This document shows positions 1 through 6,625 of a DNA stretch of 8,256 nucleotides, piece after piece (within the stretch, counting starts at the first letter, position 1; every line of letters starts with the position of its first letter). Source of the stretch: Pseudomonadota bacterium (GTDB taxonomy: Bacteria > Pseudomonadota > Gammaproteobacteria > Burkholderiales > Casimicrobiaceae). The notes beneath the pieces were generated by a model. That model ran no database searches. It saw only the letters and a program-made list of their open reading frames with translations, and was not told the DNA's origin. Location: the NCBI GenBank assembly GCA_029571495.1, contig JAKPSO010000101.1:1-8256 (forward strand), read 5' to 3'. The translations under genes and the position numbers were made by a program.

Positions 1-320
1 TCGTAGGGAAACATGAATACGTGAGCCCAAAAACATTAAGCGGTGATTGTGCCAAAAGCGGGCAGCGATAGTTAGCGCGCGCGACATTCGCGAGCTTTGA
101 CCGATTCTGCGAGCATCATATCTGCGGCGTCTTTCCTCGCGAAATAGCTTTTCAGTACGATGGCTGTGCAGGCGTCGATGCGTGTTGAAAAGTCACAAAG
201 TCGACTAGGGAAATTTAGCGCAGAAAAACCCTGTAGCAAAGCCGTTACAACGAAAAAGCTGTACCCATCTCCCAGGTACCCGACTACGGTGCGGCGCGAA
301 CGGTTTTGCGCGCTGTTACG
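1..320. other. Leader region without a supported gene
   Basis: This stretch upstream of the plus-strand glycosyltransferase gene holds no coding sequence I can support. It looks less GC-rich than the genes and has A-rich patches near 222-260. One plus frame is open from the left edge to a TAG at 69-71 (22 codons). It could be the tail of a gene outside the window, but its translation is not recognisable. A minus-strand frame spanning 72-368 also matches nothing I know. A possible but weak plus-strand promoter is TTGACC at 97-102 with TATCTG at 119-124 (16-nt spacer); the -10 box is poor and I do not call it. An 8-bp inverted repeat (TTCGCGAG at 87-94, CTCGCGAA at 136-143) has a 41-nt spacer and may be chance. 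The promoter of the downstream gene presumably lies here. Confidence 0.5.
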
Positions 321-1325
321 ATGGTGTCCCGCGCGCCCGTCGCGTCCGCCACGCTTCGCATGAATCAATCACCGGCAACAGACAACGCTTCGTCCGCGTC
401 GCTCCGCATAGGTGTGTTGGCCGGACAACCGGATTTGCACCTGGTCAGCGTTCTGGGCGGCGAGGGCAAGGCCCCGATGTTTTGGGATGCCGCTGTCGCG
501 CTTGCTGAGGCGCTCGCAAACCGCGGCTTGAAAGTGCGCCTCGCCACCAACGAAGTCGCGCGAGCGGGCACTAATTTTTTGTTTGGCGTCAACGTACTCA
601 CCGCGTGGGCGCGCCGTAGCGCCTTGCCACGTGGTTCAGTGATCGTCAATTCCGAACCCATCGCTAATCCCGAACAGGTGGCCGGTGCGGTCGAATGGTC
701 ACAATACTTGCCGATGCTCGACGGCATGCACGTCTGGGACTACAGCGCACGCAACGTCGAAGCGTTCGCGCGTTCGAGTGTGTCAGCGCTGAGCGTTTCT
801 TGGGTGCCGGTGGGCTACGCCGCACGAAACGTCGCGCCGCTACCGGTGAAGCCCATCGCCCAGGATATCGACGTCTTGTTTTATGGCCGCATGAACGAGC
901 GCCGCCTGCACGTCCTCAACGAATGTCGTGGGCTGGGTCTCGTCGTGTCTGCCGCGAGCAGCGGTTGTGTTGAAGAGGCGCGCGCAGAGATGCTCGCGCG
1001 TTCAAAAGTAGTGCTCAATATGGGCTGGGTGAACGACAGTGTCTTCGAGCAATACCGCGTGAGCTACTTGATGAACAACGGCAAGGCAGTGGTCACGGAA
1101 ATGCATCCGGACGAGCGTTTGCCGGAGGCGTACACATCAGCGCTGGCGATAGCGCGCTACGAAGACCTCGCCGAGACCTGCGTGCGCCTCGTGAAGGACG
1201 CGCAGTGGCGCGCGCGGCTGGAGGCGGCTGCACCTGAGGCTTTGAAGTTGCCGCTGTTTGCGGAGTGCTTGGATGATGCGTTGGCGCGGATGCGCAGGCA
1301 TGCCCGCGAGAATGCCTCAGGCTAG
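321..1325 (+). CDS. GT-B-type glycosyltransferase (family 1/CgeB-like)
   Basis: This is a probable cytoplasmic glycosyltransferase of about 334 residues. No signal peptide or membrane segment is visible. The N-terminal half looks like a Rossmann-type acceptor domain (LRIGVLAG near residue 28, then an alanine-rich helix). VWDYSARN (about 138-145) and VPVGYA lie before the linker. The C-terminal half has the pattern DIDVLFYGRMNERR (about 182-195), KVVLNMGW (about 229-236) and FEQYRVSYLMNNGKAVVTE (about 242-260). This is the layout of single-copy C-terminal donor domains in the glycosyl-transferase group 1/CgeB-like families. Donor and acceptor are unknown. The start is uncertain: the frame is open from 237, with TTG at 306, ATG at 321 and ATG at 360, and none has a good Shine-Dalgarno sequence. 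I chose 321 because codons after it already show high GC in third position; 360 would give 321 residues. It is the only plus-strand gene and converges on the operon, its stop overlapping that of the GT32-like gene. Confidence 0.72.
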   Translation: MVSRAPVASATLRMNQSPATDNASSASLRIGVLAGQPDLHLVSVLGGEGKAPMFWDAAVALAEALANRGLKVRLATNEVARAGTNFLFGVNVLTAWARRSALPRGSVIVNSEPIANPEQVAGAVEWSQYLPMLDGMHVWDYSARNVEAFARSSVSALSVSWVPVGYAARNVAPLPVKPIAQDIDVLFYGRMNERRLHVLNECRGLGLVVSAASSGCVEEARAEMLARSKVVLNMGWVNDSVFEQYRVSYLMNNGKAVVTEMHPDERLPEAYTSALAIARYEDLAETCVRLVKDAQWRARLEAAAPEALKLPLFAECLDDALARMRRHARENASG

Positions 1326-1981
1326 AGCGGCTCGTATACGCCCGGAGTTGTGCCGCCCCAAAATTGTCGCGCGTAGCAGCGATCCACCACACCGGTGTAG
1401 TGGGTGTCGGAGCAGTGAATGGGATAGAACCAGAAGCTCGGATAAAGTCGCAGAAACGTAAAGCGGCGCTGACCGATCATTCGGGTGAAAGCCAACGGGC
1501 CGGTGGTCTTCCAAACGTCTAACGCAGCGCATTGCGCTAGATTCGGCAGTGTTGCGACGTGCTCGATCATCGCGTCCATCAATGGGCAACCCAGGCGCGC
1601 GCCGATCACGCTGTTGGCAATTAACCCAGGCCTTATGTACTCGTTTTCATGCGCGGCGAAGGCGACGTTTTGCAATAAATCATCCGTGAGCGGCGCGATG
1701 CACTCGATGTCCGCGTCAATGTAAACACCGCCAAATCGATGCAACAATTCGTAGCGCAAAATGTCAGCTTTGCCCGCGAGATGCGGCATCATATCGAACG
1801 CAAGTTGCGCGCGCAGCGGAAACAATTCGTGCAAGTTTTCGTCGGTCCATACGCGATATTTCCAACCCGGATTCATCGCGGGCCAAGTATTCATCCAGCG
1901 TTCCGGACGACGGTACTTCTTGCCGATCCAGATTTGGTGAATGATCTTCGGAATCGCTTCGGATGCCATCCTATTGCTCAT
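1322..1981 (-). CDS. DXD-motif glycosyltransferase (GT32-like, Gly_transf_sug)
   Basis: This 219-residue protein is a probable sugar-nucleotide-dependent glycosyltransferase of the OCH1/capsular-polysaccharide type. The N-terminus has IPKIIHQIWIG (residue 10 onwards), the hallmark opening of the family. KADILRYELLHRFGGVYIDAD follows, with the metal- and sugar-nucleotide-binding DXD (DAD) at about 89-91. KTTGP (about 158-162) matches the later conserved T-G-P segment. The protein is short but seems complete, and no membrane segment is evident. The frame extends upstream to 2038, but that part lies inside the preceding gene. I chose ATG at 1981 because it forms an ATGA overlap with the stop of the GT41-like gene, the usual sign of translational coupling. 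A second ATG at 1969 is possible, since a GAGGA motif sits directly at the first start and about 11 nt before the second. It is the last gene of the minus-strand operon. Donor sugar and acceptor are unknown. Confidence 0.86.
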   Translation of the reverse strand: MSNRMASEAIPKIIHQIWIGKKYRRPERWMNTWPAMNPGWKYRVWTDENLHELFPLRAQLAFDMMPHLAGKADILRYELLHRFGGVYIDADIECIAPLTDDLLQNVAFAAHENEYIRPGLIANSVIGARLGCPLMDAMIEHVATLPNLAQCAALDVWKTTGPLAFTRMIGQRRFTFLRLYPSFWFYPIHCSDTHYTGVVDRCYARQFWGGTTPGVYEPL

Positions 1982-3735
1982 CCTCGGTCTGAGGCGCTTA
2001 CGGCGCGGCCATAGGTGTCGCGCAGGAGCGCTTCCCATTGGGCTGTGAATGTCGCCGTATCGAAGAGAGGCGCATGCGTGGCGCGCGCGCCGTACTCGCG
2101 CTGTATGGCACGCAGACGATCGGGTTGGGCGAGCAGATTGCCGAGTAAACGCTCGTACGCCTCAATGTTCGCCGTAATCAACTCGTTGAGCCCTGCTGCG
2201 CGCGCAAGGCTCGCGCCAACGCGCCCTTGATACGTATTGCCCAGGCAGGTGAGGAGCGGCACGCCCATCCACAGCGCGTCTGAACCGGTCGTATGGGAGG
2301 CGTACGGCAATTGATCGAGCGCGAGGTTGGCCGTACCTAAGCGCGCCAAGTGCTGCTCCATATTCGCGCGCGGCGCCCAATAGACTTGCGCTTCGACCTT
2401 GTGTTCGCGGGCGAGCGACATGACATTTTCACGTGCAACCGTATCGGGTTCTAACAGCCACAGTACCGCATGTGGCGCGCGTTGCAATGCACGCATCCAC
2501 ACACGCATGAAGCGTTCACTCCACTTGTACGATTGGTTGAAATTGCAGAGCACGACGGCGCCTTCGGGCAGCCCAAGTTCCGCCCTTGGTGTGGCTGATG
2601 GGCGCGCACGTTTGGCGTCGTTCGCTTGGTAGCAGATCGGCATGCGAAGCACGGTTTCGGCGTAGTGCGATTGACTCTCGGGCGGGATAAGAGTCGGGTC
2701 CGCGACAAGGTAGTCAATGCCAGCCGCGGCGAGCGTACCGGGATAGCCCAGATAGTGCAGCACGACCGGCGCAGGGCGAAACGCGGCAATGCCAAGTCGT
2801 GCGCCGTATGTGCGCCCTTTGAGTTCGACCAGAACGTCAATCTCGTCCGCTCGGATGAGGTGCGCGGCCGCTTCGTCAGACAACGCGTTGATGTCGCGCC
2901 AATTTGCTACAGCACGCTTCAGGCGAACGCGATAGTCGTCATCAACGCGCGGGCCGTGGCTGTAGGCGAACACTTCGACGGCTTCCGAATGCGATTCAAG
3001 AAGACCGGCTACGAGCATCGCCGTGGCGTGGTGATAGAAATCTGAAGAGAGGTAGCCGACACGCAGCCGCGCGCGTGGCTGACGAACTGGGAGTGCGAGG
3101 GGCTGCACATGCGCTACTGCGAGTCGTTCGTGAGCGAGCGCGTAGCCATGTAGCGTCGCCTCGTCGGCGTCACTTCCCAACAACCAAAACGGTGTCAGCG
3201 CGGCGTTGACCTCGCCGTTTGCGATGCGCTCCAGCAACCTCTTTTCGAGGCGCGCCGCTTCTTGCCAACGGCACTGCTGACTCAGAAGTCGCCATAACAT
3301 GCCCTGCGCGCCCATGTGTGTTGGCTCGTTGGCCAAGATTGCGCGAAGGCGTGCTTCGCACTGTGCGGCGTCTGGTCCGCCCATCTCGAGCCCTGCAAGC
3401 GCGAGCTCAACGCCCGTGTCTTTGTACCCCATGGCGATTGCGGCGCGCAGCGGCTTGATGGCTTGCGGGGCGCTTGGTGTACGCAGGAGCGCGAGCCCCA
3501 ACTCGACCAAAATCACCGGGTCGTGCGGCTGCAGTGCGGCGAGACGATTGAGGCGCAGCACGCGCTCCGGTGTTCGTCCGAGCGTGCGCAACGCCTCACA
3601 TTCCTCCCAGATCAGACCCGCAATTTCGCCGCAGGCCGCGAGCCCTTGTCGCGCGTGTTGCAGGGCACCTTCGGCGTCTCCGCGCGCGAGACTTTGCGTC
3701 GAGCGTTCGGCGAAAACATGCGCGGGCGTGGTCAC
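1978..3735 (-). CDS. TPR protein with O-GlcNAc-transferase-like domain (GT41/SPINDLY)
   Basis: This 585-residue protein pairs an alpha-helical, TPR-like N-terminus (about 10-205, degenerate repeats) with a GT41 catalytic region (about 223-575). Visible family landmarks are RVGYLSSDFYHHAT (about 225-238), LKGRTYGAR (about 305-313), FRPAPVVLHYLGYPGT (about 319-334), FNQSYK (399-404) and HTTGSDALW (481-489). By alignment from memory with human OGT, His236 matches His498, Lys404 matches the UDP-contacting Lys842, and HTTG is the nucleotide-binding loop. Arg295 appears where human OGT has His558. Relatives transfer GlcNAc or, in plant SPINDLY, fucose to Ser/Thr of proteins, so the donor cannot be assigned here. 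The start is a GTG without an obvious Shine-Dalgarno sequence, 21 nt after the pgk stop. The stop overlaps the next ATG. Cytoplasmic protein glycosylation is the best inference; a role in surface glycan synthesis is an alternative. Confidence 0.9.
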   Translation of the reverse strand: MTTPAHVFAERSTQSLARGDAEGALQHARQGLAACGEIAGLIWEECEALRTLGRTPERVLRLNRLAALQPHDPVILVELGLALLRTPSAPQAIKPLRAAIAMGYKDTGVELALAGLEMGGPDAAQCEARLRAILANEPTHMGAQGMLWRLLSQQCRWQEAARLEKRLLERIANGEVNAALTPFWLLGSDADEATLHGYALAHERLAVAHVQPLALPVRQPRARLRVGYLSSDFYHHATAMLVAGLLESHSEAVEVFAYSHGPRVDDDYRVRLKRAVANWRDINALSDEAAAHLIRADEIDVLVELKGRTYGARLGIAAFRPAPVVLHYLGYPGTLAAAGIDYLVADPTLIPPESQSHYAETVLRMPICYQANDAKRARPSATPRAELGLPEGAVVLCNFNQSYKWSERFMRVWMRALQRAPHAVLWLLEPDTVARENVMSLAREHKVEAQVYWAPRANMEQHLARLGTANLALDQLPYASHTTGSDALWMGVPLLTCLGNTYQGRVGASLARAAGLNELITANIEAYERLLGNLLAQPDRLRAIQREYGARATHAPLFDTATFTAQWEALLRDTYGRAVSASDRG

Positions 3736-3756
3736 TGCGCGAGACGCTCGTGTGGA

Positions 3757-4941
3757 CTAGCCGTTGGCCCGCGCTTCAAGCGCCGCCACCGCCGGCAACG
3801 TCTTGCCTTCGAGAAACTCGAGGAATGCGCCGCCCGCTGTAGAGATGTAGCTCACCTTGTCGGCGATACCGAATTTGTTGATCGCTGCGATCGTGTCGCC
3901 GCCGCCAGCGATGGAGAACGCGGGGGAGGCGGCAATCGCCGCTGCTATGGCTTTGGTGCCACCAGCGAATTGGTCGAATTCGAAAACGCCGACCGGGCCG
4001 TTCCACACGATGGTGCCTGCGTTCGCCAGCGTGTTGGCCAAAGCAGCCGAGCTTTGCGGCCCGATATCGAGAATCATGTCATCGGCGCTGACATCGGCCA
4101 ACAGCTTGGTGGTTGCTTTTGCCGTCGCAGCGAATTCGGTGGCGCACACCACGTCGGTTGGAAGCGGCACGCTTGCGCCGCGCGCAGACATTTTGTCGAT
4201 GATGGCTTTGGCCTCGCCCACAAGGTCCGCCTCGGCGAGCGATTTGCCGATCTTGTTGCCTTGCGCTAACAAGAATGTGTTGGCGATACCGCCGCCGACG
4301 ATGAGCTGATCCACACGGTCCGCGAGCGACGCCAGAATCGTGAGCTTGGTCGACACTTTGGAGCCCGCCACAATCGCCACTAATGGGCGTTTGGGCGCGA
4401 GGAGCGCTGCGCCCAGTGCATCCAGCTCGCCTGCCATCAGAGGCCCTGCACACGCCACAGGCGCAAAGCGAGCGATGCCCTCAGTTGTCGCCTCGGCGCG
4501 GTGTGCCGTACCGAAGGCGTCGTTTGCGTATACATCGCAAAGCGCCGCCATTTTCTTTGCGAGCGCTTCGTCGTTCTTTTTCTCGCCCTTGTTGCAGCGA
4601 CAGTTTTCGAGAAGCACGACTTCCCCTGGCGCGACAGTGAACCCGCCGTCAACCCAATCGGCAACGAGGCGCACGTTTTGGCCGAGGAGTTCTGACAGGC
4701 GCTTTGCGATAGGCGCGAGCGAATCTTCGGGTTTCAGTTCGCCTTCTGTCGGGCGTCCCAGGTGCGACGTGACCATCACCGCAGCGCCTGCTTTCACTGC
4801 AAACGCGATGCCGGGAACGGACGCACGAATGCGCGTGTCGTCGGTGATTGAGCCGGTATCGTCTTGCGGCACGTTCAGGTCCGCGCGAATAAACACGCGC
4901 TTGCCTGCGAGGTTGAGGTCCGTGAGTTTCTTGAAGTTCAT
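3757..4941 (-). CDS. pgk: Phosphoglycerate kinase
   Basis: Phosphoglycerate kinase (394 residues, normal bacterial length) reversibly transfers phosphate between 1,3-bisphosphoglycerate and ADP in glycolysis, gluconeogenesis or the Calvin cycle, in the cytoplasm. The family signature RADLNVP is at 19-25 and the substrate-binding SHLGRP at 59-64. GSKVSTK (193-199), WNGPVGVFE (313-321) and the nucleotide-loop GGGDT (346-350) are all present, followed by the C-terminal TAGGAFLEFLEGK. Nothing essential seems missing. The ATG at 4941 overlaps the TGA of the GNAT gene as ATGA, and the bases before it (CACTTTTCGT) offer no Shine-Dalgarno sequence. Translation therefore probably depends on ribosomes finishing the GNAT frame. 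It is followed after 21 nt by the GT41-like gene rather than by pyk or fba. Confidence 0.98.
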   Translation of the reverse strand: MNFKKLTDLNLAGKRVFIRADLNVPQDDTGSITDDTRIRASVPGIAFAVKAGAAVMVTSHLGRPTEGELKPEDSLAPIAKRLSELLGQNVRLVADWVDGGFTVAPGEVVLLENCRCNKGEKKNDEALAKKMAALCDVYANDAFGTAHRAEATTEGIARFAPVACAGPLMAGELDALGAALLAPKRPLVAIVAGSKVSTKLTILASLADRVDQLIVGGGIANTFLLAQGNKIGKSLAEADLVGEAKAIIDKMSARGASVPLPTDVVCATEFAATAKATTKLLADVSADDMILDIGPQSSAALANTLANAGTIVWNGPVGVFEFDQFAGGTKAIAAAIAASPAFSIAGGGDTIAAINKFGIADKVSYISTAGGAFLEFLEGKTLPAVAALEARANG

Positions 4942-5456
4942 ACGAAAAGTGCCATTTCAATAATGTCGGAAGTCATGCCATCAAGCTTCCACGCGCCGCG
5001 ACGGCGACCTTCCTCGACAAATCCGCAACGCAAGTAGAGCTTGTGTGCGCGTACGTTGTGACTATAGACGCTCAGTTGCACGCGCTCAAATTTTCCGCGA
5101 CAGGCTTCGAGCGATGCGCGCATGAGCCGCTCGCCGAGCCTTGCTCCGCGGTACTCCGGCGCGAGCAACATACCCAGCGTTCCGTTATGTATTTGCGCAG
5201 CAATTCGAGGTGGCGCGACTGGCACGACATCACAAAGCCCAACGACACGTTCGCCGTCCATCGCAACAAAATGTGGGTGGCCCGCCTCTAAAGTAGCGCG
5301 GTGGTGCGCGATGACTTCGTCCGGCGGCAGTGCTTCGACGATTGCCAGAAAGCGGCGCTCCTCAAACACAGGGTTCAGGCACTCGACCAACGAAGGAAGA
5401 TCCGCCAGTTCAGTGCGGCGAACGACCACGTTGGCGAGGGAAGAAGTGCCTTGCAT
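4938..5456 (-). CDS. GNAT-family N-acetyltransferase
   Basis: This probable acetyl-CoA-dependent N-acetyltransferase has 172 residues and is cytoplasmic. The fold landmarks are VVVRRTELADLPSL at the N-terminus, a beta-4/alpha-3 region GTLGMLLAPEYRGARLGERL (about 92-111) forming the acetyl-CoA pyrophosphate loop, and NVRAHKLYLRCGFVEEGRRRG (about 134 onwards). The last matches the usual N-x-R-A-x-x-L-Y-x-x-x-G-F motif. In the loop, RGARLG has Arg where many relatives have the first Gly of R-G-x-G-x-G. The substrate is unknown; similarity to RimI/RimJ-like or small-molecule acetyltransferases cannot be separated by eye. The frame extends up to 5555 inside gap, but ATG at 5456 is the best start: it lies 41 nt after the gap stop and has GGGAGGG about 11 nt upstream. 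That purine run is one arm of a perfect palindrome. The TGA overlaps the pgk ATG. Confidence 0.87.
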   Translation of the reverse strand: MQGTSSLANVVVRRTELADLPSLVECLNPVFEERRFLAIVEALPPDEVIAHHRATLEAGHPHFVAMDGERVVGLCDVVPVAPPRIAAQIHNGTLGMLLAPEYRGARLGERLMRASLEACRGKFERVQLSVYSHNVRAHKLYLRCGFVEEGRRRGAWKLDGMTSDIIEMALFV

Positions 5457-5465
5457 AGGAGTGAC

Positions 5466-5489
5466 GCCCTCCCCGCTCGTAGGGAGGGC
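5466..5489. repeat. Perfect 8-bp palindrome between gap and the GNAT gene
   Basis: GCCCTCCC (5466-5473) and GGGAGGGC (5482-5489) are exact reverse complements around the 8-nt loop CGCTCGTA. On the operon transcript the hairpin starts 8 nt after the gap stop and ends 9 nt before the GNAT start. Its 3' arm contains GGGAGGG, the only Shine-Dalgarno-like sequence for that gene, so folding could limit GNAT initiation. No U-tract follows on the operon strand, so it is not a canonical intrinsic terminator. It may stabilise the 3' end of gap mRNA or be a dispersed REP-like unit. The palindrome is seen directly; the roles are inference. Confidence 0.75.
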
Positions 5490-5497
5490 CGACGTGA

Positions 5498-6505
5498 CTA
5501 CTTTGCCGCCATCAACGCGACAGTGGTGTCGAGCATGCGGTTGGAGAAGCCCCATTCGTTGTCATACCACGAGCAAACTTTGACCAAGCGACCCGACACT
5601 TTGGTGCAGGTAGCGTCGAAGACGGAGCTGTGCGGGTTGTGGTTGAAGTCGCTGCTCACGAGCGGTCCGTCGCTGTAGGCGAGTACGTTCTTGAGCGGGC
5701 CATTGGCAGCGGTCTTGAGGATCGCGTTGACTTCGTCGACTGTGGTGTCGCGTGCGGCAATGAACGACAGATCAACGAGCGAGACGTTGATGGTGGGGAC
5801 GCGTACCGAGAAGCCATCGAGCTTGCCGTTGAGTTCCGGCAACACGAGCCCAACCGCTGCGGCGGCGCCGGTCTTGGTCGGAATCATGTTATGCGCGGCG
5901 GCGCGAGCACGACGCAAATCTTTGTGGAACACATCGGTCAACACTTGATCATTGGTGTAGCTGTGGATCGTATTCATCAAGCCATTGACGATGCCGACCT
6001 GCTGATGCAACACCATCGCCAGCGGCGCGAGGCAGTTGGTCGTGCAGCTGGCGTTCGAGATCACGGTGTCGCTTGCCTTGAGCACATTGTGGTTCACGCC
6101 GTAAACGACAGTTGCGTCCACGTCTTTCTCGCCCGGAGCCGAGATGATCACTTTCTTCGCGCCACCAGTGATGTGTGCTCCGGCCTTGGCTTTGCTGGTG
6201 AAGAGGCCTGTGCATTCGAGCACCACGTCAACGCCGTGTGCGCCCCACGCGATTTCGGCGGGGTTGCGGACTGCGAACACTTTGATGTGATCGCCTTCGA
6301 TCACGAGGTTGTCACCCTCGACGGCCACCGTCTTGCCGAATGGGCCGTGCGCGGTGTCGTAGCGCGTCAAATGCGCATTGGTTTCGCTGTCACCGAGATC
6401 GTTAATCGCTACGATTTCGATGTCGGTACGACCCGATTCGTAGAGCGCGCGAAGAATATTGCGACCGATACGGCCGTAGCCGTTAATACCTACTTTGATT
6501 GCCAT
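5498..6505 (-). CDS. gap: Glyceraldehyde-3-phosphate dehydrogenase, type I
   Basis: Phosphorylating glyceraldehyde-3-phosphate dehydrogenase (335 residues, full length) interconverts glyceraldehyde-3-phosphate and 1,3-bisphosphoglycerate with NAD(P) in the cytoplasm. The Rossmann start GINGYGRIGRN is at 7-16. INDL follows with Asp36, the acidic residue that normally favours NAD. The active-site SNASCTTNC (150-158) carries catalytic Cys154, and His181 lies in TIHSYTNDQ. FHKDLRRARAAA and SWYDNEWGFSN complete the family pattern. The start ATG at 6505 has a strong AAGGA (6513-6517) 7 nt upstream. Upstream is tkt after a 120-nt gap containing a hairpin; downstream is the GNAT gene after 41 nt with another hairpin. 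Its product is the substrate of Pgk, two genes on. The sequence resembles betaproteobacterial enzymes, by memory only. Confidence 0.98.
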   Translation of the reverse strand: MAIKVGINGYGRIGRNILRALYESGRTDIEIVAINDLGDSETNAHLTRYDTAHGPFGKTVAVEGDNLVIEGDHIKVFAVRNPAEIAWGAHGVDVVLECTGLFTSKAKAGAHITGGAKKVIISAPGEKDVDATVVYGVNHNVLKASDTVISNASCTTNCLAPLAMVLHQQVGIVNGLMNTIHSYTNDQVLTDVFHKDLRRARAAAHNMIPTKTGAAAAVGLVLPELNGKLDGFSVRVPTINVSLVDLSFIAARDTTVDEVNAILKTAANGPLKNVLAYSDGPLVSSDFNHNPHSSVFDATCTKVSGRLVKVCSWYDNEWGFSNRMLDTTVALMAAK

Positions 6506-6512
6506 GAGCGTT

Positions 6513-6517
6513 TCCTT
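6513..6517 (-). promoter_or_regulatory. Ribosome binding site of gap
   Basis: AAGGA on the minus strand, 7 nt before the gap ATG. It is the clearest Shine-Dalgarno sequence in the operon and supports the chosen start. The hairpin at 6536-6554 lies upstream and leaves it exposed, in contrast to the GNAT gene, whose site lies inside a stem. Confidence 0.85.
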
Positions 6518-6535
6518 GGTTGCGTTTTCTTGTAG

Positions 6536-6554
6536 GGCGCAATCTCATTGCGCC
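6536..6554. repeat. Perfect 8-bp hairpin upstream of gap
   Basis: GGCGCAAT (6536-6543), loop CTC, ATTGCGCC (6547-6554). On the operon strand it is preceded by an A-rich run and not followed by U, so it should not stop transcription into gap. On the plus strand it is followed by ATCG and then TTTTTGTTTG, the form of an intrinsic terminator for antisense transcripts. Alternatives are a 5' stabiliser or processing site of gap mRNA, or a dispersed palindromic repeat. Confidence 0.75.
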
Positions 6555-6625
6555 ATCGTTTTTGTTTGTGTCTAATTGGGTGCAATAACTACGACAAGCG
6601 GGTCGCCGAGATTGCGCCGCACGAA

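Larger units (their letters stand above)
6506..6625. other. tkt-gap intergenic region with alternative pairings
   Basis: This 120-nt spacer is the longest gap inside the operon. On the transcript it holds three related segments in order. A is GGCGCAATCTC (6618 to 6608), B is GGCGCAAT (6554 to 6547) and C is GAGATTGCGCC (6546 to 6536). B pairs with the last 8 bases of C as a tight hairpin, while A pairs with all 11 bases of C, so the two folds exclude each other. An A-rich tract lies between A and B. I see no convincing promoter on the minus strand. The sequence relations are certain; any attenuation or processing role is inference. Confidence 0.6.
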